Shown here piece after piece: positions 43,907 to 53,362 of a stretch of DNA of 64,000 bases. The stretch lies in NCBI RefSeq assembly GCF_009363535.1, contig NZ_CP045369.1:2801001-2865000 (forward strand). The letters run 5' to 3'. The number at the start of each line of letters is the position of its first letter. The stretch's first letter is position 1. Made by a program: the position numbers and the translations under genes. This stretch comes from Microbulbifer sp. THAF38. GTDB lineage: Bacteria > Pseudomonadota > Gammaproteobacteria > Pseudomonadales > Cellvibrionaceae. The notes under the pieces are model-generated. The model saw only the letters and a program-made list of their open reading frames with translations. It had not been told where the DNA came from and did no database searches.

Positions 43907-44920
43907 ATGATAAGGCCTGATACGTTAATAGAATCGAAACTACGACCGAGCCAAATGCGTCTTAATGAGCTTCAGCTCGAACAGTCACCAGAACCGCCAG
44001 ATCACCACAAAGCGATCCAAGCCAGGGTTAAGAGAAACAATTGGAAAGGCATAGGTTACGCACTAGCCACCGCTATGGTTGCCAGTACAGCCGCCGCAGC
44101 CAGTAAATGGATATCACCCGCGGTACCAGTACCTTTAATAATTCTCAGCCAATACAGCATCTGCTTACTATTACTTATTCCCTGGCTGGTGCGCCAGTCA
44201 CCCCAACAGCTCATAACACAACACTGGAAAACCCATTTACTACGCGGCTTTGCGGGCTGGCTCTGCTTCTTTTCCTACTTTTATGCACTCAGCCATATTT
44301 CATTGGTGGAGGCAGGCTTACTGCGCAATGCCGCCCCTATTTTTGTTCCGCTTGTAGCCTGGCTTTGGGCGCGTGCACAGATTCCCGCCACAAGCTGGCT
44401 ACCCATTGTGCTTGGGCTGCTTGGTATCGCACTGATTCTTCAACCTGATATCCATGGTATCAGCAGTGGCCACGCCTTCGGCTTACTGTCAGGTATTACT
44501 CTAGCTGCCTCTATGGTGGGAACACGTATTCTGTCTCACACTGATAAGTCGAGTCTTATTTTATTTTACTATGTCCTTATCTCATTTATGTGCAGCCTGC
44601 CCCTAGGTATCCACTACTGGCAGTCAATACCTAGTTGGACCATTCCCTACCTAGCTTTTAATGGAGTTTCTGTTTTATTAGCGATATGGCTCTATACCAA
44701 AGCTTATAGTTATGCAAAACCCAGTGTAGTTTCACCAATCAGTTATTTTGGAGTAGTTATTGCTGGCATTTTTGGTTGGCTGATATGGCAACATCTGCCT
44801 AACACAATTGCGTTGATAGGAATTCTTATAGTGGTCATAGCAGGTCTGCTCACAGTGTTTTTCTCTACACAGCGGGCTGCCCGAACGCACCCTGTCCCTA
44901 ACCAGTCTCCCATAAGGTAA
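43907..44920 (+). CDS. EamA/DMT-family transporter
   Basis: 337 residues from ATG 43907, just past the terminator; the frame to 43727 overlaps the previous gene and its terminator, so it is not real. After a polar N-terminus of about 45 residues there are ten membrane segments in two EamA halves (ALATAMVASTAAAASKW onward; second half from SGHAFGLLSGITLAASMVG). The family exports amino acids, nucleotide-like or other small metabolites. It is 6 bp ahead of a PaaI-type thioesterase gene, so the two are co-transcribed. Confidence 0.85.
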   Translation: MIRPDTLIESKLRPSQMRLNELQLEQSPEPPDHHKAIQARVKRNNWKGIGYALATAMVASTAAAASKWISPAVPVPLIILSQYSICLLLLIPWLVRQSPQQLITQHWKTHLLRGFAGWLCFFSYFYALSHISLVEAGLLRNAAPIFVPLVAWLWARAQIPATSWLPIVLGLLGIALILQPDIHGISSGHAFGLLSGITLAASMVGTRILSHTDKSSLILFYYVLISFMCSLPLGIHYWQSIPSWTIPYLAFNGVSVLLAIWLYTKAYSYAKPSVVSPISYFGVVIAGIFGWLIWQHLPNTIALIGILIVVIAGLLTVFFSTQRAARTHPVPNQSPIR

Positions 44921-44926
44921 ATCCAA

Positions 44927-45331
44927 ATGAACTGGCAAGATATAAAACAACCACCGTTTAATGATCATTTGGGTGTAAAAATTGATGAGTGGCAGGAAGG
45001 CCGTGTAGTGATCAGCGTAACCGTACTTCCTGAGCATTTGAATAGCCACGGAGTACCCCATGGAGGGTTTATCACAACGTTAATTGATATTGCCGGTTCC
45101 TACTGTGGTCTCTACTGCCCATATCCAAATCGTCGGCGTAAATCCCTCACGCTTTCATTAACAACCAATTTCACCGGTCGAGCCAAAACCAACCAGTTAA
45201 CCGCCATAGGTAAGTTGACTAGCTCGGGGCATAAAATCTTTTATTCCTATACTGAAGTTTATGACAGTGTAGGAACATTGCTTGCAACTGGTCAGATGAC
45301 AATGCGCTATCAAACGGGTAGTGAACCATAA
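44927..45331 (+). CDS. PaaI-family hotdog-fold thioesterase
   Basis: 134 residues, ending TAA. The hotdog fold signature VLPEHLNSHGVPHGGFITTL has the conserved H-GG-catalytic helix region, and IDIAGSYCGLYC follows. The strand pair KSLTLSLTTNFTGRAKTNQL completes the sheet. PaaI-type enzymes hydrolyse acyl- or aryl-CoA thioesters. Its location right behind a beta-oxidation cluster and a transporter suggests release of stalled CoA intermediates. An ATG with AAGGTAAATCC upstream is used. Confidence 0.85.
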   Translation: MNWQDIKQPPFNDHLGVKIDEWQEGRVVISVTVLPEHLNSHGVPHGGFITTLIDIAGSYCGLYCPYPNRRRKSLTLSLTTNFTGRAKTNQLTAIGKLTSSGHKIFYSYTEVYDSVGTLLATGQMTMRYQTGSEP

Positions 45332-45636
45332 AAAACTTAGAAAGATTTCTCAATCAAGCTGAAAATTGACTTATCTTATAGCAACCCCAGAATAAAAGAG
45401 CACCATCAAGCCACACAGAATATCCTTAGTTTTTATGGCAAGCAGATAACCCGATAAGATAGGCAGGACAAAACCGACAAGACCTCATAAAGCAGGTAAG
45501 TTTTCTCCATAACTGCAAACTTATGATATGGCTCCCGTTAAAAAACGCACCTTTCGGAAGCCATATCCTCCTATCACATAAAATATCAACAGATATTGCT
45601 TTCGCCATCTATTAAATGGTGAACGAAAAAAAATCC
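45332..45636. other. Intergenic with one hairpin
   Basis: About 305 bases between convergent genes. A 9-bp stem GATATGGCT/AGCCATATC at 45525-45567 is the only structure seen, and no gene is apparent. Confidence 0.5.
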
Positions 45637-46611
45637 TCAGTAGCCTTTAAAAAATATAAAAGCCAGTAATGCAGTTAAAGTAGATACCCACCCAAGGATA
45701 TAGCGTCTCATCGCTTTATTAGCTTTCTTTTTTTCAATCCAGGTTCTTGGGCTAACACCCTTAAACAGAAATACCACTTTGCTCGCCAAATTAACACAGA
45801 CGATATTAATAGCAAGCAACAACCCTGCACCGCTAGCTAGATGCATCTGCCCACTGCCAATCATTATCCCCATTGTTACTGCAGGTGGAAGTAATGCTAC
45901 TGCGACCATAACGCCAACTAAAACACCAGACAGCCCCGTAGTTAGGGATAGTGTTGCCGCTGCACCAGAAGCGAGAGCCAAAGCAATTGAATCCAGACTT
46001 GCATTGGTTCGAGACATGATTTCATGGTTATCGAACTGTCCAGGCCATAGTAATCCAATCCATACAGACATCCCGATGGCAATAATAATACCAACAGATA
46101 AGGTTTTTATTGAATTCAACATTAAGTCGCCATCACCTAGAGAAGTACCAAGACTTAGAGCTAGATTTGGCCCAAGTAAGGGGGCAATTACCATAGCCCC
46201 TATAACAACTGCGACATTATTCTCTATTAGCCCTATAGCTGCTACGGTTGTCGCCAATATAACTAATAATAAATAATTGGAATCAAGACGCGCCCCTCTT
46301 TCAATATCCTGATATAGAGATTCACGAATGATACTGGCCGATACATTCTCTTTTTTCTCCTCCACCTTAGCTTTTGGTAAGTCAGCATAGACAGGCAAAA
46401 CTACTATACGAACACTGGGTTGTGCTCCCAAAATGGTCTGAAGAGTATCCAAGGTTTCTTGAAGTCTGCTATCATCGACCAGCATGCGCATTTGCTGCAT
46501 ACCGTCATCCCCTATAACTCCGCCTCTGAAGTCAACAGCCTTAACCTTGTTTGCAATTGCTGAGATAGTTTTATAACTCCCGGCATTTGCGATTATTTCT
46601 ACATATTTCAA
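45637..46611 (-). CDS. DUF389 family membrane protein (TIGR00341 type)
   Basis: 324 residues. A soluble N-terminal part (1-100; KYVEIIANAGSYKTISAIAN then KVKAVDFRGG) resembles a small ligand-binding or ACT-like domain. It is followed by the DUF389 membrane domain with about six spans, including the conserved GAMVIAPLLGPNLALSLGTS, SLTTGLSGVLVGVMVAVALL then PPAVTMGIMIG. Family function is unknown; a transporter-like role is assumed. Single gene. Confidence 0.88.
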   Translation of the reverse strand: MKYVEIIANAGSYKTISAIANKVKAVDFRGGVIGDDGMQQMRMLVDDSRLQETLDTLQTILGAQPSVRIVVLPVYADLPKAKVEEKKENVSASIIRESLYQDIERGARLDSNYLLLVILATTVAAIGLIENNVAVVIGAMVIAPLLGPNLALSLGTSLGDGDLMLNSIKTLSVGIIIAIGMSVWIGLLWPGQFDNHEIMSRTNASLDSIALALASGAAATLSLTTGLSGVLVGVMVAVALLPPAVTMGIMIGSGQMHLASGAGLLLAINIVCVNLASKVVFLFKGVSPRTWIEKKKANKAMRRYILGWVSTLTALLAFIFFKGY

Positions 46612-47163
46612 TGGTAGCTCTCTTATTAATACCGCTTTCCAGCTTTATGATAAAATATCAATTCATATCGATAATTCTGTACAATCATAAATAAATAAAT
46701 CAAAAAAATCTAATAATTATAGAAACAATTTACTTGGAACTTCCTTACCCCGATAAAACCGACCTGCACCTCGGCAAAGCTTCGACAATATAGTTGCTAG
46801 AAAAGGTTTCAATCTTTAAAGAAGCAATATTGTTAATGTACTAAACTATATTTACTTTAAGGCTAACTGAATACATTTAATTTCAGAAGAATTTATAAAT
46901 TTTAGTTTGCAAATAGTGGCCAAATGCTACTATCAAGTTTAGCTAGACACACCAAAAATTCCGTTTAGAAAAAAATAAACCTATCGAACCTTAACATAAT
47001 CACGACTCATCTTGAGAGTTAATATGAATATTCGATCTGCTTCTAGATTAAATACAGCCTGCCTTATATGGATAACACTTTAGTTATATTAGTGGGATAA
47101 GAGGCTTCAATTTGTAGTCACCTCTCACAAAAATAGAAACGAAATAGATCAGGACAAGAGAGA
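46612..47163. other. Intergenic, no gene seen
   Basis: About 550 AT-rich bases. The upstream region of the DUF389 gene lies at its left end. Nothing else was recognised. Confidence 0.45.
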
Positions 47164-48348
47164 TTAGTTTGGCTGAAAGCTGATCTCCTTAAGATCTTTG
47201 CTGGCATCAGTTTCTCCAGAAAGAGGTTTATTCTGAAGCTCATATGCTTCTCTATATTGATTAACGAGCCACTTATCCCAGTACTTTTGATCATAAAAAT
47301 ACGAAATTTTCTCTTTCCCAAGCCTACCAAGAACTGCAAGCCGCTCATCATCATAGATTATTGAATTAATATCCTTATAAAGCTCGCCACTTATATATAC
47401 CCTTTCTCCAACTCCACCAAAATTTGAATAAGTGCCCTTGTACCAGTTTTCCTCATTAATAATGCCTATGTATGATTGAGAACCAATAGCAATTACTGGT
47501 CTATTACTTCCCAAAGCATCAAGAGCACTCCTTCCAGGAGCAACTACCAAGTCAGCCGACTGGTAAAATTTATTAAGTTTCTCTTCTTCCTGCCAGCCTG
47601 TGAAATTTATACATTGGCGATCAAGTTCTTTATTCAATTCATTTGCAGCTGACTCTAACATAGGTCTTCTAGGCCCATCACCGACAACTAGCCAATTCCA
47701 AGTTGTCAATCTATTCTTGGCTTGATAAGCCCAGGCATCAATTACACAATTAAGTATAAATTTTTTATCCAGCCCCATTCGACAGGAAAAAACAATTATT
47801 CGATCGTTTGCCTCTATTCCATTCGGAAAATAACAGCTTATTGCGTTTATACGGTCTAATCGCTCACTATGACCACTATAAAAAAGATCTGTATTAACAG
47901 CATTTGGGTAGATCAGAATTTTATGGAGATTTTTGACTCCCTTTTTGACAAGATGATCTCTCACACCAAGGCTCACACAAAAGATTCGGCTAAAATCATC
48001 GGAGTCTTCTTCTAAAGAGTCGGTATATTTTCCGTGCATCGTGAGCATAATTGGTATATTTAATTTTCTAGCGATTCTCTGACCAATTTCCCTAGAAGCA
48101 AAAGGATGTGCATGTACAATATCAAATTTAAGTGCACTGGCTATATGAGTTGCTGATCCAGAGGGGTCTTTAAAATCATCCTCAATTACATCCAGACCAA
48201 TATCACGACATTGCTGAGCGAAAATTCCAGGCTTACATAATATTGTACAACGCCAACCTACTTTAGTGATTACTCTTGCTTGTGCATATACATGCGAATG
48301 AAGACCACCAAGTGGAGCCTTGAAGAAAACCGGGATAAGGATATGCAT
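47164..48348 (-). CDS. Glycosyltransferase, GT4-like (GT-B fold)
   Basis: 394 residues from ATG 48348 (TTGGAAAAATT upstream); the frame back to 48423 is unlikely. The N-terminal half opens with MHILIPVFFKAPLGGLHSHV, as in GT4 enzymes, and has FDIVHAHPFASREIGQRIAR (acceptor side). The C-terminal half has the donor-site motifs NWLVVGDGPRRPMLE, INFTGWQEEEKLNKFYQSAD and LVVAPGRSALDALGSNRPVI, where the usual E-x7-E of GT4 is less clear. The product probably adds a hexose to an exopolysaccharide, lipid or protein. It stands alone, without other polysaccharide genes. Confidence 0.83.
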   Translation of the reverse strand: MHILIPVFFKAPLGGLHSHVYAQARVITKVGWRCTILCKPGIFAQQCRDIGLDVIEDDFKDPSGSATHIASALKFDIVHAHPFASREIGQRIARKLNIPIMLTMHGKYTDSLEEDSDDFSRIFCVSLGVRDHLVKKGVKNLHKILIYPNAVNTDLFYSGHSERLDRINAISCYFPNGIEANDRIIVFSCRMGLDKKFILNCVIDAWAYQAKNRLTTWNWLVVGDGPRRPMLESAANELNKELDRQCINFTGWQEEEKLNKFYQSADLVVAPGRSALDALGSNRPVIAIGSQSYIGIINEENWYKGTYSNFGGVGERVYISGELYKDINSIIYDDERLAVLGRLGKEKISYFYDQKYWDKWLVNQYREAYELQNKPLSGETDASKDLKEISFQPN

Positions 48349-48626
48349 AATTTTTCCAATAATTGAACATTGATTTAAAATCAACTTATTCAACCCAGTA
48401 ACAACTACCTTTACATCACCCAAAGAAAGAATCAGTTTAACAACGCATTATAAACACCTATTAAATAGTTTGATATTTATCCATACTGTTGGAATATTTA
48501 TCGGTAACTCATTGCGATACGCTTTAGCAATCAATCACCTAATAACTCAAAAGTGATAATCATTAAGCAATGAACATCCTATCATAACCTTATAAAGGTT
48601 ATATATAGCTCCAACATCCGTTATTA

Positions 48627-48878
48627 GGGAACCCCTGAACATTCCATGAAACCTCTGACCTAAAGCCTGGTTCGCAATCAAAGTGCAGCTTCGCAAGAGA
48701 GCCCAGACCTATCAAGAAATCACAACGCAGAGTGTGAATCGCCCTGAAAGATCCATAGAGCTGGATTTGAAAACTATAGTTACTATGTTACATATTTAAA
48801 AGGGCTATGGCCACTCTCTGAAAATACCTGAGGCCTTCAAAGCCTGCAGAAATATTTCTGAATTATTCAGAGATTCCC
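48627..48878. mobile_element. MITE-like non-autonomous element
   Basis: About 252 bp without an open frame, bounded by inverted ends: GGGAACCCCTGAA at the left, and GGGAATCTCTGAA when the right end is read on the other strand. TA flanks it on both sides (48625-48626 and 48879-48880). The ends resemble those of IS5-type elements, which could mobilise it in trans. Lies in the 494-bp gap between glycosyltransferase and DMT transporter genes. Confidence 0.6.
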
Positions 48879-48917
48879 TATATAAATGCACTCAAGCCCC
48901 CCCTTGAATCAAAAGAA

Positions 48918-49841
48918 TCAATTTGCCGGATTTGAAGTGCTGCGAATACTTCTCTTTTCCCTCTTGAATATACGCCTTAAGGGATTCCCCATTGTACGCC
49001 CGGCATCAGAAGCATAGATACCTGCACCCAAAACTATTATGGCTCCAAGTAAGGTAAGATTATCCGGCAGATCACCAAAGATAACAAAACCAATCACAAC
49101 CGCCCAAAATAACAGGGTATAACTAAAAGGCTGTAAAGTAGAAGCTGGTGCGAAAGCCAGCGCCTTTATCAGTAAATAGTGGCCCATAGCACCAAGAAGC
49201 CCATTCAAAATCAACAATTGCCAGCCCGCCGAAGTTGGCTCAACCCAATTAAAGGGTGCTAACCCTCCGAAAACCATAAGTCCAATGAGAGCTGTATAGA
49301 ATACCGTCGTATTCGAACTATCAAACTGAGCAACACGGCGTGAAAGCACTTGATATGCTGCCCACAAAATCGCTCCGCTGATAGGGATAACTGTGTGCCA
49401 ACTCATGACACCTAATCCAGGCCGAATAATAACTAGTGTACCTAGAAAGCCTATAGTGACCGCAACCCAGCTTCCTCTATCCACCTTTTCTTTCAGATAC
49501 CACCCAGCCATTAAAATAGCAAATAATGGTGCCAATGCTGCGATAGCATGCACATCAGCCAACGGCATCATACTGAAGGCAATGATGAATACCGTAACCT
49601 CAACCACTAGCAACAATGACCGTATGACTTGGATGCCAATAGCTTTACTACGAATTTCTTTTAACTGGCCAGTTAAGCCAGAAACAAGAATTACAATTAA
49701 GAAAAATATCGCAAAACGAACCGTCATTATTTCAACGATAGGATAGTTTTGCACGAGTAATTTGCCGGTCGCATCCATACCAGCAATGCAGAGCATAGCT
49801 AAAACACATAAAATTATTCCTTGACCACTTTTTATATTCAA
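48918..49841 (-). CDS. DMT-family EamA transporter
   Basis: 307 residues with a TTG start (AGGAAG 8 nt upstream). Ten membrane segments in two EamA repeats: the first from GIILCVLAMLCIAGMDATGK, including ADVHAIAALAPLFAILMAGW, the second from GAILWAAYQVLSRRVAQF with ASTLQPFSYTLLFWAVVIG. A basic tail follows (RRIFKREKRSIR). Family members such as RhtA, YedA and PagO export metabolites; the substrate is unknown. Single gene, unrelated in sequence to the transporter at 43.9 kb apart from the family. Confidence 0.88.
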   Translation of the reverse strand: MNIKSGQGIILCVLAMLCIAGMDATGKLLVQNYPIVEIMTVRFAIFFLIVILVSGLTGQLKEIRSKAIGIQVIRSLLLVVEVTVFIIAFSMMPLADVHAIAALAPLFAILMAGWYLKEKVDRGSWVAVTIGFLGTLVIIRPGLGVMSWHTVIPISGAILWAAYQVLSRRVAQFDSSNTTVFYTALIGLMVFGGLAPFNWVEPTSAGWQLLILNGLLGAMGHYLLIKALAFAPASTLQPFSYTLLFWAVVIGFVIFGDLPDNLTLLGAIIVLGAGIYASDAGRTMGNPLRRIFKREKRSIRSTSNPAN

Positions 49842-50052
49842 TTTTTCGACTTCCTAAAAATAAATCTGGGTGATTTCACACCCTTATCTAATTGATACAA
49901 TCATCCGTCTACTATAATATGCAGTATACTTAGTTGAGCTGGCACGAACTGATAACCGAAACTTAAAACTTCTCGGCAAAAGAGAAAATAATAGTGGATA
50001 CCATAACAAAGAGAAAACTTCTGCTAATTATATTTTTTCACTAAAATTACAT

Positions 50053-50298
50053 TCAAATTTTCCTGCTTAACATCCTTGGTTTTAAGGAAAAAGAATACCT
50101 ATTAACATACAACAAACACGATCTATCAGTATCATATTTTGAGTAACTCACTAAAAAATTAGTGTTATGTATCTGATTTAGTGGAATGCTAAACAAGTGA
50201 GCAATGGCTTTATCACCTTCAGGCTGGATTGCTAATACAGCCCCAAATGTGATATCTAAACCTTCAATTCTACGCACTACTAAATTTTGAATATTCAT
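50053..50298 (-). CDS. Hypothetical, probably the 3' half of a frameshifted or coupled secreted protein
   Basis: 81 codons overlapping the previous frame by ATGA at 50295-50298. Content (VVRRIEGLDITFGAVLAIQP, KAIAHLFSIPLNQIH) looks like the beta-rich end of the protein begun at 50570. Either the two are separate, translationally coupled genes, or one gene carries a frameshift. I cannot decide from sequence. No family recognised. Confidence 0.45.
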   Translation of the reverse strand: MNIQNLVVRRIEGLDITFGAVLAIQPEGDKAIAHLFSIPLNQIHNTNFLVSYSKYDTDRSCLLYVNRYSFSLKPRMLSRKI

Positions 50299-50570
50299 TC
50301 CTTGATGAGAATTAAAAGCTCGATAGTAAAGTCGACCTTTCCTAACTCCTCGAAAGTCTTAACGATCTTGTAGATGTTTGATGGTGCAACCCTAATCTGA
50401 GGTGAATCAATTTTTGGACATACAAAAGAAGTTGCACTGGTCATCATAGGAACAAAGAGTACAATGAATAGTAACATCGATAATTTCAAACGCACTTTAC
50501 CCTCTGCTTTCTCTCTACTGATTATTTCATGTCTTCCGTAAGAGAATATGCCTGGATACTCTATTTTCAA
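50295..50570 (-). CDS. Hypothetical exported protein, 5' half
   Basis: 91 codons. A signal-peptide-like stretch (LSMLLFIVLFVPMMTSATS) begins near residue 30, so the natural start is probably an internal codon near 50483. The mature part contains CPKIDSPQIRVAPSNIYKIV. Its start region overlaps the phosphatase gene by 44 bp, another reason for a later start. See the next frame for the possible continuation. Confidence 0.45.
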   Translation of the reverse strand: MKIEYPGIFSYGRHEIISREKAEGKVRLKLSMLLFIVLFVPMMTSATSFVCPKIDSPQIRVAPSNIYKIVKTFEELGKVDFTIELLILIKE

Positions 50571-50859
50571 GTAAACGAACTAACGCTGGGTCCATACAAT
50601 TATAATTGTCAGGTATATCTAAACAGATCAGCTTTTTATCTTTTAGGAGATCCTTGAACTTCTTTGAGACTTTGTTTTTATGAGACTTCTCCATAACAAA
50701 GATGACATCAGACCACTCGATAAGGTCGCCACTCACAGTTGTTTCGGCATCACTATTAGTGCCTGCACCGATAGCATTGATACCCTCGTACGTAGAGAAA
50801 ATCTCTTCACCTGTCGGGCTTCTCAACCTATTTTCACTACACACAAACAACAAATTCAT
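50527..50859 (-). CDS. Low-molecular-weight protein tyrosine phosphatase-like protein
   Basis: 110 residues. The catalytic loop C-x5-R-S is C7-SENRL-R13-S14 in FVCSENRLRSPT, and the fold continues through IEWSDVIFVMEKSHKNKVSK and CLDIPDNYNCMDPALVRLL. The general-acid Asp of classical enzymes is replaced by an IPDDY/IPDNY motif, as in a short bacterial subgroup. It may dephosphorylate proteins or act on small phosphates such as arsenate-type substrates; the role is unknown. AGAAGGATTATC precedes the ATG. Confidence 0.82.
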   Translation of the reverse strand: MNLLFVCSENRLRSPTGEEIFSTYEGINAIGAGTNSDAETTVSGDLIEWSDVIFVMEKSHKNKVSKKFKDLLKDKKLICLDIPDNYNCMDPALVRLLENRVSRHILLRKT

Positions 50860-50936
50860 GATAATCCTTCTTTTAGATAACGCATGTTATTGGCGTGGAC
50901 CCTAGGGATAATGATCTTACTTTAGTGGTATGTAGT

Positions 50937-51830
50937 TTACTTTTTGGGCTTAAGATCTTTTATTATCTGGGCATCGATCCAGTACAAGTCTGACTGAGAG
51001 CCTTCCCTACCGTTTCGGTGAGGCACCATCCTATTGAAGAAAAGAAATTTTCCATCAGGAGTGATTTGTGGCCCACCTTCTTCCGCTTCTGTATTTACCT
51101 TGTCACCAAGATTAATCGCTTCCCCCCAGGAACCATCTTTTTGGCGAAAACTGATATAAAGATCATTACTTCCAAATCCGCTCTCTCTTTCGCCATCCCA
51201 CATAATATAGCTCTCGTCAGGAGCAATATACGGATGGGCTTTCCACTTACCAGTATTGATTGTTTGAGGTAGCGGTTTCGGAACTTCCCATTTCCCGTCA
51301 ATAAACTTTGAGTACCGAAGAATTCCATCACCGGCCGGACTACCTCTCTCATCCATGACCAAAGTCCCTTTGCCTGATGCTGTAAGGCCCATGATTTGAA
51401 TGGCTTCAAATGCAGGGCCAAGGCTTTTCATTTCTGACCAACCGTCAGCCTGGAGTACTTTATATTTGGCACCGTAATGAAGGATCTTTCCATCTGGTGA
51501 GTGGAAGGGTTTTCGCACTCCAGTCGGCATTACTGTCTTGTGCCACTGATCACCTACTTTTTTAAAAATGACAGATTCCGGCTCTCTTGCATCACGCGAG
51601 TGCTTCCACCTACCGACATATAACTCCGTCATATCTAAGGAAAAGCTCCCAGCATCTCCCCACTCCTCTGTATTTACGATACCCGGTGCGAAGGGTTTGG
51701 CGACTAAACCCGGAGGCTTTTGCCCAAGGTAAGGCCCTTTAATTACCGGAAGTTCATCTTGGCTATAACTTTTATTAGCCATCAAAAGAATAGAAAACAG
51801 AGCGACAACTAAATTGTTAGTATGTTTCAT
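50937..51830 (-). CDS. Secreted PD40/TolB-like beta-propeller protein
   Basis: 297 residues with a signal peptide (LVVALFSILLMANKSYS). Repeated PD40-type motifs mark propeller blades: PFHSPDGKILHYGAK, HPYIAPDESYIMWDGERE, SNDLYISFRQKDGSWGEAIN, GGPQITPDGKFLFFNR, and SDLYWIDAQII near the end. Such proteins bind ligands or partners in the periplasm; no catalytic residues are evident. Its stop lies in a GTTTACT sequence near a possible but weak attC-like stretch. It could be an ordinary gene at the array edge. Confidence 0.78.
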   Translation of the reverse strand: MKHTNNLVVALFSILLMANKSYSQDELPVIKGPYLGQKPPGLVAKPFAPGIVNTEEWGDAGSFSLDMTELYVGRWKHSRDAREPESVIFKKVGDQWHKTVMPTGVRKPFHSPDGKILHYGAKYKVLQADGWSEMKSLGPAFEAIQIMGLTASGKGTLVMDERGSPAGDGILRYSKFIDGKWEVPKPLPQTINTGKWKAHPYIAPDESYIMWDGERESGFGSNDLYISFRQKDGSWGEAINLGDKVNTEAEEGGPQITPDGKFLFFNRMVPHRNGREGSQSDLYWIDAQIIKDLKPKK

Positions 51831-51912
51831 AATTTAATCCCACCCGAAAACCTGTGCAGAGCATTTTATTACAATGTGCATGCATGATACTACTTGTAAT
51901 TTATCAAGGCAC

Positions 51913-52302
51913 TTATTCGTCTAATCGTCGTATTGTTGATATTTCTCCACCATCAATTTCTGTTGAAGTCCAGACGCCATTAGAATTGACTTCCTCGTAC
52001 TTACATCTAAATCTAGGAGCTTTGAAAGGTTTTGAGCAAAAAATACCGTTCTTTCGTTGCTCCCAGACCCCCTTTACGACCGAGCCGTCCCTTGCCGTAC
52101 TTCTAAAGGTGCCATCGGCAAGAATGACCTCTCTGTAAACTTTTCCATCAGAGGCGGTAACATCAAATACACCATAAGGAGGTTTACCATCTGCAGCGTA
52201 TATTCCGACTTTCATGACTGACGACTCAGAGTCATCCAAAGCCAAGCATGCATTGCCGGAAATGGCAACCCCCAAAATAAATGATGCTAAAATTTTTTTC
52301 AT
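51913..52302 (-). CDS. Hypothetical exported protein, 129 aa
   Basis: A signal peptide (MKKILASFILGVAISGNACL-ALA-like) is followed by a small beta-rich domain: YGVFDVTASDGKVYREVIL, ADGTFRSTARDGSVVKGVWE, GIFCSKPFKAPRFRCKYEE with two Cys that could pair, and WTSTEIDGGEISTIRR. It resembles secreted lipocalin-like or META-like small proteins, but no family is certain. It lies 60 bp to the right of the decayed attC-like site's neighbour gene and just left of that site, so it may be a cassette end. Confidence 0.6.
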   Translation of the reverse strand: MKKILASFILGVAISGNACLALDDSESSVMKVGIYAADGKPPYGVFDVTASDGKVYREVILADGTFRSTARDGSVVKGVWEQRKNGIFCSKPFKAPRFRCKYEEVNSNGVWTSTEIDGGEISTIRRLDE

Positions 52303-52361
52303 GTCGTAAGGCTCTAAGATATTAATAATGAATGACCTCTATCCATCGAAGGAGAGATTCT

Positions 52362-52458
52362 ACATATTACCTTACTAAACGGCAGCAGGAACACAACTTA
52401 GGCTGTTCCGTGGAAGACGGGAGCTTTGTGTCCCGAAAAATTCAGCAACTTGTCAACC
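52362..52458 (-). repeat. Decayed attC-like site
   Basis: Aligns well by eye with the attC at 61.4 kb: both share, in order, CGGCAGC, AACACA, AGGCTGT, CGTGGA or GGTGGA and TTTGTG with CCGAA or CCGGAA. The GTT core ends are degraded (ACATATTAC left, GTCAACC right). It marks an older left part of the array. Confidence 0.5.
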
Positions 52459-53087
52459 TATTCCTCCTCATCGCTCCGATCCACCAGATCATCTGGAGAA
52501 CCAAAGAGAATTTTTTAATTCATCACTGTTTTTATTACTCTTTCACCAAAGATAAGAGTAGGCCTTAATTTTCAGGGATCAACGAAAAATCACCCTGAGA
52601 CGGAATAGTTTTTCATCAGCTTATCCTTCAGCGGATCTATTACTCTAATTTTAGTCGCGCCGACTAGGTCCAAACGCTTCATACGCCAATCATGAAACAG
52701 GAAACATATCCCTTACGAGTAAGGCATGCTTGTTGAAACACTCAATAGATTCCAAGTGCATCGATGTGCCTCTTTAAGTCGGCCAATCAAGAATTAATGC
52801 GTACTAAGTACTTTAGTGCCACACAAAAGGTCAAACGCTTTCGGAATGAAAATTTTGTATCGATAAGGAAAATCACAACTCCAATTTCTAGATGATTCTT
52901 GAGCCAACATTTACTGATTTGAAAGCGGCAAGTGCTTTGTAAGATATAGCTTCTAACGAAATTTTTTTAGGGGAGATATCTTAGTAAGACTCTGGATGCC
53001 ATGCCTCTAGCTTGCAAGCCAAATTTATTAATTTTTTATATAGAACACTTACAGTTCAACTTCTTTTGTCGATTTTACTTCCGTATA
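52459..53087. other. No gene recognised
   Basis: About 630 bases between two attC-like sites, possibly a dead cassette. No convincing frame was seen on either strand. Confidence 0.4.
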
Positions 53088-53167
53088 AGTTAACACCCAA
53101 TGCACAAGCAAATAATTTGTTACGACCCCAAAGCACCAAGTGCATTTTATACTGGGGTCTGTTAGTT
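53088..53167 (-). repeat. Candidate attC site
   Basis: 80 bp bounded by AGTTAAC and GTTAGTT. Inside are inverted pieces ATGCAC/GTGCAT and GACCCCA/TGGGGTC, giving an imperfect stem. The TAA stop of the neighbouring gene lies in the right core, as in the clear cassettes further right. Confidence 0.5.
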
Positions 53168-53344
53168 ATTTTTTACAAGCCCAAATATGTCATCCAGAAC
53201 AGACTCCCCTTGTTCAGTAGGTGCTAATTCATATTGCCATTTGTGATCTCTTGAATATGAACTTGACCAACTCCAAGAATCATTAATGAACTCTACCAAA
53301 TCAGACCCATCTGAAGTTTTCGAATTTTCAAGTGAATATGGCAC
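53162..53344 (-). CDS. Small hypothetical protein, 60 aa (cassette gene)
   Basis: Short acidic soluble protein with many Ser and Trp (INDSWSWSSSYSRDHKWQYE) and an end VLDDIFGLVKNN. Its stop codon is in the attC-like core and it begins 18 bp after the previous small gene. No family recognised; cassette-sized, perhaps an immunity-like partner of the gene before it. Confidence 0.45.
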   Translation of the reverse strand: MPYSLENSKTSDGSDLVEFINDSWSWSSSYSRDHKWQYELAPTEQGESVLDDIFGLVKNN

Positions 53345-53362
53345 CTTCGAGTCAGGCTTTTA

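Noticed and set aside
50870..50943. Possible attC site between the phosphatase and the PD40 gene
   Set aside because: ATAACGCATG and GTTTACT look like cores, but no inner stem symmetry is apparent and the gene is large for a cassette.
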